A stretch of DNA of 64,000 nt from Microbacterium mitrae (GTDB taxonomy: Bacteria > Actinomycetota > Actinomycetes > Actinomycetales > Microbacteriaceae), in contig NZ_VRSW01000006.1 in the NCBI RefSeq assembly GCF_008017445.1, positions 1 through 64,000 on the forward strand, given 5' to 3'. Shown here in pieces: positions 23,142 through 30,323 of the stretch (the stretch's first letter is position 1; each line of letters begins with the position of its first letter). The notes below the pieces were generated by a model. That model searched no databases. It saw only the letters and a list, made by a program, of their open reading frames with translations, and was not told the origin of the DNA. Made by a program: the position numbers and the translations under genes.

Positions 23142-24378
23142 GGCTCGCGCCTCCGGCAAGCGACGTGAACATGTCGACCTCGCCAAAGTTTCCTGACTTC
23201 AGCACAAGATGCACGCCACCGGCAACGTCGTGAATCCACGGCGCACCCACGGCGGCCTCATCTCCCACCACGGCAACCGTGGTTCCGAGTTCACGAATCA
23301 CGGCACCCGACGTCTCGCCTCCCGCGACGAGCATGCGCTGAACGCCACGATGAGCCAGGCCGTTGGCGACGATTCCTGCCACCTGTTCGTACAGTTCTCC
23401 GGCCTCGGGCAGTTCGTCATTGCGTTCTTCAGCAGAGCTTGACGAGTAGATCATCGCCGACGTGTCTGTGGGCTGTTCGTCCCACCACGTCAGCGCTGCT
23501 TCAGCCAGCTGAGCCGCGGTCTGGCCCGGTGCCGCGACGACGCGATGCGACAATCCGCCCGACGACTCGAACGCGGCGATTTGCTCGAGAGTGCGGCGCG
23601 AGCAGCTTCCGGCGATGATCGCGGTGCGACCGGCCGGCGGTGCAGAAACGGTGCGACCGGATGCGGCCTGACGTTCGGCAATGGCGCCGATGAGCCCGGC
23701 GGATCCGGCCGTCAGCACGGCGTCATCTGTCGCTTCGGCGATGATCGCCAGGTCGGCTGCGGTGACGGCGTCGGCAATCACCTGCGTCACGCTCACGCTC
23801 CCCTGCGTAACACCTGCGCTCTCGGCCGCGGCGATCGTTGCACGTACGGCAACGGCTCCATCGCGCGCGGCAGAGAGCGGCAGGGTCATGACGGCACCGC
23901 GCGATTGCGGCGTCAGCAGGCGCGCCAGATTTGAGTCGCGCATCGGCGTGATCGGGTGGTGCGCCATGTGCGTCTCGTGCAACGGAACATCAAAGACGTA
24001 CAGATTGCCGTCATTCACGGTGCGGCCGTGAATCGGAGCCGCAGGGGTCGTCACGACGGTGGACACCCCGAGCGCCTCGGCGAGCGCCTCCGTGACGGGC
24101 CCAATGTTGCCCTCGTCCGTGGAGTCGAACGTCGAGCAGTACTTGAAATAGAAGCGCGTGGCGCCCGCATTTTCCAGGGAGCGCAGCGCCACCAGACTCG
24201 TCGCGACAGCTTCTGCCACCGGAATCGAACGTGTCTTCAGCCCAATCACAATCGCGTCGGCATCCTCGGTGACCGAGGTCTCGGCGTTGAAGGCGAGCAA
24301 CGTCTGCAGGCCCTCACGGCTGAGCGCCGCAGCCACATCGGTGGCACCGGTCACATCATCGGCGATGACACCAATCAT
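23134..24378 (-). CDS. otnK: Four-carbon acid sugar kinase, OtnK-like (DUF1537)
   Basis: A 414-residue kinase. The N-terminal domain begins IGVIADDVTGATDVA, matching the conserved ADDxTGA of this family, and the C-terminal nucleotide-binding domain contains AGGETSG. Family members phosphorylate 3-oxo-tetronate, tetronates or related branched acids at O-4. With an OtnC-like decarboxylase and an OtnI-like isomerase beside it, the reaction 3-oxo-tetronate to its 4-phosphate is likely. It overlaps the genes on both sides by 4 to 8 bases, a hallmark of a tightly coupled operon. Confidence 0.85.
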   Translation of the reverse strand: MIGVIADDVTGATDVAAALSREGLQTLLAFNAETSVTEDADAIVIGLKTRSIPVAEAVATSLVALRSLENAGATRFYFKYCSTFDSTDEGNIGPVTEALAEALGVSTVVTTPAAPIHGRTVNDGNLYVFDVPLHETHMAHHPITPMRDSNLARLLTPQSRGAVMTLPLSAARDGAVAVRATIAAAESAGVTQGSVSVTQVIADAVTAADLAIIAEATDDAVLTAGSAGLIGAIAERQAASGRTVSAPPAGRTAIIAGSCSRRTLEQIAAFESSGGLSHRVVAAPGQTAAQLAEAALTWWDEQPTDTSAMIYSSSSAEERNDELPEAGELYEQVAGIVANGLAHRGVQRMLVAGGETSGAVIRELGTTVAVVGDEAAVGAPWIHDVAGGVHLVLKSGNFGEVDMFTSLAGGASHD

Positions 24379-25043
24379 CGGGGGGACGCCTCGATAACAT
24401 CGCGCAGGCTGGCGGCGGCAACGCTCGGGCCGTCGAGAACCGGAACCGTGATGCGGGTACGCAACGCCTCGGCCGCGGGGGCGAGGGAATACTGAGCGAG
24501 CACGACCACGTCGTACGGCTCGGTGACCTCGGCGATGGCGGCAGCAAGGTGATCGGCCAGCTCGTCGGTGGCGAGGGGCTTTGCCGCAGCAGGAACCACG
24601 ACAGAGCGGATGGAGGTCGTCTTGTTGGCGGCGGCGAAGGCCGCCTCAAGGCGCGCCGAGCTGTCAGCGGCCGCCGACTCCAAAGACGCCACGAGGAGAA
24701 CGTTGGCGGGTGAGAGCGACACCGTCTTGTCGAACAGTGGTCCGTCGGCGGAGAACACGACCACACCGTCGGCGGCGAGATCACGATGATCGGCGCGCAC
24801 GCCGTACTGCGAGCAGGTCAGCAACACACCGTCGGCACCGCCGGCGATGGCGGAGTCGATGAGGGTGTCCATGCGAGCGGCCAGCGGCGCCGTCATCTCA
24901 CCCTGCTGGCCCAGATCGGCAAGCAGTCGGTCATCGAGAAGGTTCCAGACCGTGCTGTTCGGAAAAACCGCGCCTACGGCGGAAGCCGCCGGAGCAATGG
25001 CCAGCGGGGTCGCACTAATCAGGGCGATTTTCACATCGTTCAT
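24375..25043 (-). CDS. Asp/Glu racemase-superfamily protein
   Basis: A 222-residue protein with the two-domain layout of the aspartate/glutamate racemase and maleate isomerase superfamily. The first catalytic cysteine is present in LLTCSQYG (C77). The position where a second cysteine is usual reads LAQYSLAP, so a two-base racemase mechanism is doubtful. It may be an isomerase, a decarboxylase or a non-racemising member. It overlaps its neighbours by 4 bases on each side, between the OtnI-like isomerase and the OtnK-like kinase. It is not a standard component of the known tetronate pathways and is one of the novel elements here. Confidence 0.7.
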   Translation of the reverse strand: MNDVKIALISATPLAIAPAASAVGAVFPNSTVWNLLDDRLLADLGQQGEMTAPLAARMDTLIDSAIAGGADGVLLTCSQYGVRADHRDLAADGVVVFSADGPLFDKTVSLSPANVLLVASLESAAADSSARLEAAFAAANKTTSIRSVVVPAAAKPLATDELADHLAAAIAEVTEPYDVVVLAQYSLAPAAEALRTRITVPVLDGPSVAAASLRDVIEASPR

Positions 25044-25846
25044 TGGGCAATCCTTTCGATCCAGCTGAGGCCTTCGTCGGTGTCACCAACCGGGCCATAT
25101 TCGCAGCCAACCCATCCGGCGTAGCCGCTGGCGGCGATCCGCGCGAGCACCCGCTCATACGCAATTTCGCCCGTTCCGGGCTCACCGCGACCGGGGTTGT
25201 CTGCGATCTGTACGTGCCCAACCAGCGGGGCAAGTCGTTCGAAACGTTCGATCACATTTCCGCGGTCTGTCTGGGCGTGATACACGTCGAAAAGCACGCC
25301 GACAGTCTCCGGATCAACCGCGGCTGCTACCGCGGCCGCCGTCTCCATCGAAGCCAGGCCATACGCGGGCTGTTCGCGCTTGTTGATGGCCTCAAGCACG
25401 ATGCGAACGCCCGCCTCGCGAGCCTGCGCTGCCGCCCATTCGATGTTGGTGACATACGTCGCAAACGCCAGCTCTGGTTCCGCATCCACGGGCCGCAGGC
25501 CAGCCATCACGTGAACGATCGGGTTGCCCAGCACATCCGCGTATTCAAGAGCACGCTCGACGCCCTCGCGGAATTCAGCGCGAGCGCCAGGCACGAAGGC
25601 GGCGCCCATGACGGTGGCGGAACCAGCGGTGCCGGCCGGAGTGTTGATCAGGGCCTGGGTGAGGCCCGCGTTATCAAGCAGCTCTCGCACGCGGGCAGCG
25701 GGCAGTTCGTAGGGGGATGCAAACTCAACCCCGGTGAATCCTGCCGCGGCCGCCGCATCAAAGCGCGCTTCGAAGGGGAGCTCGGTGTACATCCATTTGA
25801 GGTTGGCCGCCAGCCGAAGCGGGCCGCCCGATGTCTGGATGATCAT
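25040..25846 (-). CDS. Hydroxypyruvate isomerase-family protein, OtnI-like
   Basis: A 268-residue TIM-barrel protein with the family marks VLEAINKRE, FDVYHAQ and HVQIADNPGRGEPGTGEI. These carry the metal-binding glutamate, aspartate and histidine. The family contains hydroxypyruvate isomerase (Hyi) and the 2-oxo-tetronate isomerase OtnI. With kinase and decarboxylase partners of the Otn type, conversion of a 2-oxo acid sugar to its 3-oxo isomer is the best guess. It overlaps the genes on both sides by 4 bases. Confidence 0.82.
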   Translation of the reverse strand: MIIQTSGGPLRLAANLKWMYTELPFEARFDAAAAAGFTGVEFASPYELPAARVRELLDNAGLTQALINTPAGTAGSATVMGAAFVPGARAEFREGVERALEYADVLGNPIVHVMAGLRPVDAEPELAFATYVTNIEWAAAQAREAGVRIVLEAINKREQPAYGLASMETAAAVAAAVDPETVGVLFDVYHAQTDRGNVIERFERLAPLVGHVQIADNPGRGEPGTGEIAYERVLARIAASGYAGWVGCEYGPVGDTDEGLSWIERIAQ

Positions 25847-26835
25847 GCGGCACCCTCTTGGTACGCCGGGTTCACGACGAACTGTGCATCGCCTCCGGCG
25901 AGAACGTTGATGACGTTGGTCGCAGCCATCCGGCCAGACTCGCCACGAGCTTCACGGGTTGCACCCGCAACGTGGGTGGTGGCGAGGATGCCAGGAGTGT
26001 GCAGCAGCGCACTGTCTGCGGGCAGGGGTTCGTGCTCGAAGACGTCGAGCGCGGCGCCGCCGATAACACCGTTGCGAACGGCGTCAACGAGGGCGGCTTC
26101 GTCAACAATGCCGCCACGGGCCGTGTTCACCAGAATCGCGTCGTTCTTCATGAGACGCAGGCGCTCCGCGTTGATGAGGTTGCGCGTCGAATCGTCGAGG
26201 AACAGATGCAGCGTGACGAAATCGGACTGGGCAAGAACGTCGTCAAGCTCGGCGCGAGCAATATTGTGTGCCGCGGCGAAAACGTCGTCAAAGTAGGGGT
26301 CATAGGCGATGACGTTCATGCCGAAGCCCGCGGCAATCGTGGCGACGGCCTTGCCGATGGATCCAAGCCCCAGCACGCCCAGTGTCGCGCCGCGAAGCTC
26401 GCGGCCGGTGAGTTGCTGCCAGGTGCCTGCCGCCAGATTGCTGATGTTCTCGGGAATACGACGGGCAACGCCCAGCATGAGGGCAAAGACGTGTTCGGCA
26501 ACGGCCTGGCGGTTGGCGCCGGCGGTGACACACACCGGAATGCCCTGCTCGCTCGCCGCGGCGACATCAACGCTGTCGTAGCCGACGCCGGTGCGAACAA
26601 CGATCTCCAGGTTCGGGGCGCTGGCGAGGTCACCCGCCGTCAGCGGCTGGGTACCGGCGATGATGGCGCGTGTGGAGGCCAGCAGCGCGCGACGGTCGGC
26701 CTCGGCGAGGGCGGTGAGGTTCGGCTCGTGGTGGGTCGTGAGACCGGAACCACGCAGCATCGCGTCAACTTCGTCGCCCGGGTTGAGGAAGGCGGTCGTG
26801 ATCAGGACATCGTGGGACGTGGTGTTTTCGGTCAC
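25843..26835 (-). CDS. D-isomer-specific 2-hydroxyacid dehydrogenase
   Basis: A 330-residue NAD(P)-dependent dehydrogenase of the phosphoglycerate/hydroxypyruvate reductase type. The Rossmann motif is LGLGSIGKAV, the catalytic arginine is in NTARGGIVDE, the glutamate is in FEHEPL and the histidine in TTHVAG. It interconverts 2-hydroxy and 2-oxo acids. In this operon it could oxidise an aldonic or tetronic acid, or reduce a 2-oxo intermediate. It overlaps the upstream SDR gene and the downstream isomerase gene by 4 bases each. Confidence 0.88.
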   Translation of the reverse strand: MTENTTSHDVLITTAFLNPGDEVDAMLRGSGLTTHHEPNLTALAEADRRALLASTRAIIAGTQPLTAGDLASAPNLEIVVRTGVGYDSVDVAAASEQGIPVCVTAGANRQAVAEHVFALMLGVARRIPENISNLAAGTWQQLTGRELRGATLGVLGLGSIGKAVATIAAGFGMNVIAYDPYFDDVFAAAHNIARAELDDVLAQSDFVTLHLFLDDSTRNLINAERLRLMKNDAILVNTARGGIVDEAALVDAVRNGVIGGAALDVFEHEPLPADSALLHTPGILATTHVAGATREARGESGRMAATNVINVLAGGDAQFVVNPAYQEGAA

Positions 26836-27617
26836 CAGATTCCTCCTTGGTATTCGGAAGCGGTGAATGCTCCGCCGTGATATTTGGGGGCAGGAACACT
26901 GCGGTCAATGTTCTGCGCGTGGTCTGCCGCATTGTCTTGCGGGGTAAATCCGATGGCGGCCCAGCCGGCCTGCGCGTCCCACCAACTGTCGGTGTTTGCC
27001 GAGACGCCGTAGACGACCTGGCAGCCGACGGGGCCGCTCTCGATCGCGCACCGGGTGAGCTCGATGCCATCGCGCCAGCTCAGCCATAGCGCCAACTGGC
27101 GCACATCCTCTGGAGCGGGACGGAAGGTTCCGATGCGCAGCAGCACCGACTCGACGCCCCACTTGTCGTAGTACAGGCTCGCCAGCGCTTCGCCAAACGC
27201 TTTCGAGACGCCGTAATAGGTGTCTGGGCGAATCGAAGCGGTCTCGTCGAGACGCTCGGAGGCGGGGTGAAAACCGATGATGTGGTTGGAGCTGGCGAAC
27301 ACGACGCGGCGCACGCCCGCGAGGCGGGCCGCCTCGTAGACGTTGTAGGTGCCATCAATGTTGGCCTCGCGGATGCGCTCAAATGAGGCTTCGTCGGCGA
27401 CAGCGCCGAGGTGCACGATGACGTCAATACCCTGGGCGGCGGCGGTCAAAGCTTGCAGGTCACCGAGGTCGCCGACGACGACCTCTTCACCCGCGAAGAG
27501 GGGTTCGACGGGTTCGCTGCGCACGTAGAGGACGACGCGCTCGTATCGACCGGCGAGTCCTTCGCGAATCACGCGGCCCATACGGCCAGCGCCTCCGGTA
27601 TAGAGGACGGAAGTCAT
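26832..27617 (-). CDS. Uronate dehydrogenase-like SDR
   Basis: A 261-residue short-chain dehydrogenase of the NAD-dependent epimerase/dehydratase group. GGAGRMG at 8-14 binds NAD, ASSNHIIGFH at 108-117 carries the catalytic serine, and Y135xxxK139 completes the triad. The SSNHxxGFH segment and the length near 265 fit bacterial uronate dehydrogenase, which oxidises glucuronate or galacturonate to the aldarolactone. D-erythronate dehydrogenase (DenD) belongs to the same superfamily but is longer. GGAC-type purines lie before the ATG. It is followed without gap by the hydroxyacid dehydrogenase and preceded by an MBL hydrolase that could act as a lactonase on its product. Confidence 0.8.
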   Translation of the reverse strand: MTSVLYTGGAGRMGRVIREGLAGRYERVVLYVRSEPVEPLFAGEEVVVGDLGDLQALTAAAQGIDVIVHLGAVADEASFERIREANIDGTYNVYEAARLAGVRRVVFASSNHIIGFHPASERLDETASIRPDTYYGVSKAFGEALASLYYDKWGVESVLLRIGTFRPAPEDVRQLALWLSWRDGIELTRCAIESGPVGCQVVYGVSANTDSWWDAQAGWAAIGFTPQDNAADHAQNIDRSVPAPKYHGGAFTASEYQGGIW

Positions 27618-27643
27618 GAGTGTCCTTTCGTGGCAGCACCGGC

Positions 27644-28405
27644 TCAGCCGATGCTGCGGTCGCTCTCGGGGCTCAGGGCGTCGGCAAAGAAGCTGATCTG
27701 GGCGCGCTGCTCTCGCAGGCGCTGCACCTCACGGTCGATGATGCTGAGGCCGACGTCATGGCCGGGCAGCAGGGTTGCGTCGGTGTCGGTCATCAGCGAG
27801 CGCAGGCGATCGATGGTGCGAACGCTGGCGTCTTCGTCCATCGTGGAGTCGACGTGCGAGGTGGCCAATTCGTGAATGTTCTTCACGGAGTCGCCGGCGA
27901 AGACGAGGGAATTTTCCGCGCGGTCGGTAAAGAATGCGAGGTGATGTGGCGTGTGGCCCGGGGCGGCAATCGCGTGGATTCCGGGCAGCACCTCTTGGCC
28001 CTCCCGCATCCGTTCGACGCCTTCGGTGCGGCGCATCAGCTCCTGCACGTGCAAATCGGGGATGAACTTGGTTCCGGCCGGCTGCTCTGCCGCCCAGGCG
28101 AGTTCTTGCTCCCCCACCCAGGTGACGGCGTTCTGGAACATCGTGAAGTTGGCGACGTGATCCCAGTGCATGTGGGTCAGCAGAACGTCGGTGATGTCTG
28201 CCGAGGCGAGGCCGAGGCGATCAAGCGACTCGTGAATCAGCGGAATGTACGCGGGTTGCCCCGCATCAATCAGGACGCGGCGCGTTCCGTCGTCGAGAAG
28301 CCAGAGGCTGCTCCAACCGAAGGCGCCGTGCGAGGCGGACTTGCCGGGAAAGCCCTCAACGAGCGGGTGCGCGACGTACCGCGCCGGGGTCTGCTGTGTC
28401 TGCAT
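27644..28405 (-). CDS. MBL-fold metallo-hydrolase, possible lactonase
   Basis: A 253-residue metallo-beta-lactamase-fold protein with the zinc motif HMHWDH at 78-83 and later ligands in PGHTPHH and in LVFAGD. Many MBL proteins of this size are lactonases. Standing first in an operon whose second gene resembles uronate dehydrogenase, opening an aldonolactone or aldarolactone is a reasonable role, but not proven. GGAGG lies 7 bases before the ATG. The promoter region between it and the gntR gene contains copy 2 of the shared 12-base operator. Confidence 0.82.
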   Translation of the reverse strand: MQTQQTPARYVAHPLVEGFPGKSASHGAFGWSSLWLLDDGTRRVLIDAGQPAYIPLIHESLDRLGLASADITDVLLTHMHWDHVANFTMFQNAVTWVGEQELAWAAEQPAGTKFIPDLHVQELMRRTEGVERMREGQEVLPGIHAIAAPGHTPHHLAFFTDRAENSLVFAGDSVKNIHELATSHVDSTMDEDASVRTIDRLRSLMTDTDATLLPGHDVGLSIIDREVQRLREQRAQISFFADALSPESDRSIG

Positions 28406-28430
28406 CGTTGCACCTCCAGTCCTATATTAT

Positions 28431-28442
28431 TCACTATAGTAT
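28431..28442 (-). promoter_or_regulatory. GntR operator candidate, copy 2
   Basis: On the minus strand this reads ATACTATAGTGA, identical to 17696-17707. It lies 26 bases before the start of the first gene of the nine-gene reverse operon and about 40 bases from the end of the gntR gene. TAATAT just downstream on the minus strand may be part of the promoter. Confidence 0.65.
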
Positions 28443-28479
28443 TGGATTCCTCATGGCTTTGTCTATGGTTGTCGCCGTC

Positions 28480-29157
28480 TTAGCTACCCAGTAGGCGCTG
28501 CGTAGCGCCGACAACGTGCAAGCGCATCGCTTCTGCCGCGGCATCTGCATCACCCGCCGCGAGCGCATCGAAAATCGCACCGTGTTCCGGCGCAGCCTGA
28601 CGCGCACCCGTGCGACCGAACTTAGAGAAGAGTCGGAACCGCTGCACCTGACCGGCAAGCGCCGCGTATGCCAGCTCCAAGAACTGGTTGCCAGATTGCT
28701 CGGCGATCAGGGTGTGAAAGCGGTTGTCCGAGCGCCAGTACATGTCAAACCCTTCGGTCTCCATGTCTGCGGCATCGGCCGAGCGCTCAAACTCATCCAT
28801 GCTCTCGCGCAACGCGGCGAGAAACTCGGGCGTGATACGCAGCGCGGCATCGTGCGCAAGACGGGGCTCCAGCACAAGACGTGCTTCCTTCAGCTGCTCA
28901 ACCTCGGCGCGCGTCATCATTGGTGCGACGCGGTATCCGCGAAGCGCCTCCCGCTGAACGAGACCCGTGTACTCCAAGCGCGCAAGCGCCTCACGAAGCG
29001 GCGTCTGGCTGACGTCAAGCTCGCGCGAGAGGGCGCCAATGTTCAGGCTTTCGCCCGCTCCGCGCTCCCCCGACATGAACTGATGCAGAAGTAGGTCATA
29101 CATCTGATCAGCGATCGGTTGCCGCGATGACTTGCGCTCGGCCACTAGCTCTCCCAT
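28480..29157 (-). CDS. GntR-family regulator, FCD subfamily
   Basis: A 225-residue regulator. The N-terminal winged helix-turn-helix spans about residues 12-75 and includes LNIGALSRELDVSQTPLREALARLE. The all-helical FCD effector domain fills the rest, with arginine and histidine residues typical of its metal/carboxylate site. FCD regulators usually sense organic acids and sugar acids. It lies directly upstream of the reverse catabolic operon in the same orientation and very likely controls it. The ATG at 29157 has GATAAT 7 bases upstream and no ribosome binding site, suggesting a leaderless message; an ATG at 29196 behind GGAGG is the alternative. Confidence 0.88.
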   Translation of the reverse strand: MGELVAERKSSRQPIADQMYDLLLHQFMSGERGAGESLNIGALSRELDVSQTPLREALARLEYTGLVQREALRGYRVAPMMTRAEVEQLKEARLVLEPRLAHDAALRITPEFLAALRESMDEFERSADAADMETEGFDMYWRSDNRFHTLIAEQSGNQFLELAYAALAGQVQRFRLFSKFGRTGARQAAPEHGAIFDALAAGDADAAAEAMRLHVVGATQRLLGS

Positions 29158-29161
29158 GCGT

Positions 29162-29176
29162 TGATTATCTGAATCA
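29162..29176. promoter_or_regulatory. Inverted repeat at the gntR start
   Basis: TGATT and AATCA are separated by 5 bases and overlap the putative -10 GATAAT of the gntR promoter on the minus strand. It could be an autoregulatory or unrelated operator; it does not match the ATACTATAGTGA element. Confidence 0.3.
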
Positions 29177-29471
29177 GCATTGAGCCTACCGCCCATGCCC
29201 TCCGGGGCCGGGTTTCGGGGGGTTTGGGGGGTGCTGGTTGGTGGTGGGGGTGGGTGGGGTGTTTGGTTCCGGCGCTGTTCCGTAAGCGGCTCTGGGGTGC
29301 AACCCGGTGCGGAGGTGGAACCATATGGTTCCGCCTCACTGCGCGCATCGACGTGCAATTCGTGAGCGATTGCGGGGATACTCCCCCGAATACCGCCGTT
29401 ACCCCCTTTCGACGCCGCAGTCCGCGAGGATGCGGTGTCTTCTGTTTTCACAACCCCCTCAGGAGTCTTTC

Positions 29472-30026
29472 GTGCCCACTCTTATGGTCATCGTCGCCAG
29501 CACCCGCCAGGCCCGCATCGGTCACACCGTCGCAGACTGGGTTATCAGTGCGGCTAACGAGCGCGCAGATTTGACCGTCGATGTCGCTGATCTGCAGGAG
29601 ATTGGCCTGCCGTTCTTCGACGAGGCGCACCCGCCCATGATGGGTCAGTATGAGCTGCCCCACACCCTCGCTTGGGCCGAGCGCGTCGCCGCGGCGGACG
29701 CCTTTTTGATCGTCAGCCCGGAGTACAACGGCTCCTACCCCGGCGTGCTGAAGAACGCGCTTGACTACCTCCTCGCCGAGTGGCAGGGCAAGCCGGCGGG
29801 CATCATCGGCTACGGCGCCTACCCCGAAAGCCGCATGATCGGCCAGCTCGACTTCGTGCTGCGCAACCTCAAGCTGGACCGCACCAGCATCGACCTGCAG
29901 GTGCAGACTCCGTGGACCATGCTCGACAACGACGGCAAGCTCGTCGCACCCGTTGAGCTCAACGACACCCTCGCATCGATGCTGGATGAGCTCTCGCTCG
30001 CTGGCGCCGAGGTTGTCGCCGCGTAA
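29472..30026 (+). CDS. NADPH-dependent FMN reductase
   Basis: A 184-residue flavodoxin-fold protein of the NADPH-dependent FMN reductase/chromate-reductase group. The N-terminal strand VIVASTRQARIG binds the FMN phosphate, and SPEYNGSYPGVLKNALD near 77-93 is the family hallmark. It reduces FMN, quinones or azo compounds; the physiological role is uncertain. The GTG start has AGGAG 7 bases upstream and is preferred over later ATG codons. It is a single gene closed by a GC-rich terminator, divergent from the gntR gene. Confidence 0.9.
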   Translation: MPTLMVIVASTRQARIGHTVADWVISAANERADLTVDVADLQEIGLPFFDEAHPPMMGQYELPHTLAWAERVAAADAFLIVSPEYNGSYPGVLKNALDYLLAEWQGKPAGIIGYGAYPESRMIGQLDFVLRNLKLDRTSIDLQVQTPWTMLDNDGKLVAPVELNDTLASMLDELSLAGAEVVAA

Positions 30027-30092
30027 GTAGGCTCTGCCCGCACGCGTGGCGTCGTTGGCGTGTGCTGGCGCGGCGGCGTGAGCCGGTGAGCG

Positions 30093-30132
30093 AAAGGGGC
30101 GCCTGGAACCGTTTGGTTTCGGGCGCCCCTTT
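30093..30132 (+). terminator. Terminator after the FMN reductase gene
   Basis: Arms AAAGGGGCGCC (30093-30103) and GGCGCCCCTTT (30122-30132) with a loop holding GGAACC. The stem core and loop word match the terminator at 15278-15317. Confidence 0.85.
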
Positions 30133-30287
30133 GCGTTGCGATGCGTAAGGGCGTCGCCGTCGAGCACCGGGGCGCCATCCTCGCGAGAGATATGCGGAGC
30201 TGCTTGCGCGCCCTCGAATTGCCCGGGGGCTCGCGTCTCAACATTCGAGGTTCTCCACGATCACTTGGACATTTTTTAGAAGATTTA

Positions 30288-30317
30288 TTCGACAAAGCTA
30301 CCAGATCGAGGTAGAAT
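30288..30317 (+). promoter_or_regulatory. Promoter of the DUF222/HNH gene, leaderless type
   Basis: TTCGAC at 30288-30293 and TAGAAT at 30312-30317 are 18 bases apart. The start codon lies 7 bases after TAGAAT, so transcription should begin at or beside the ATG. The preceding 50 bases are unusually AT-rich for this window. Confidence 0.55.
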
Positions 30318-30323
30318 GGGGGC

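Noticed and set aside
25858..26880. A 340-codon frame antisense to the hydroxyacid dehydrogenase gene
   Set aside because: Composition is glycine/arginine-rich without motifs, while the reverse-strand enzyme shows all catalytic residues.
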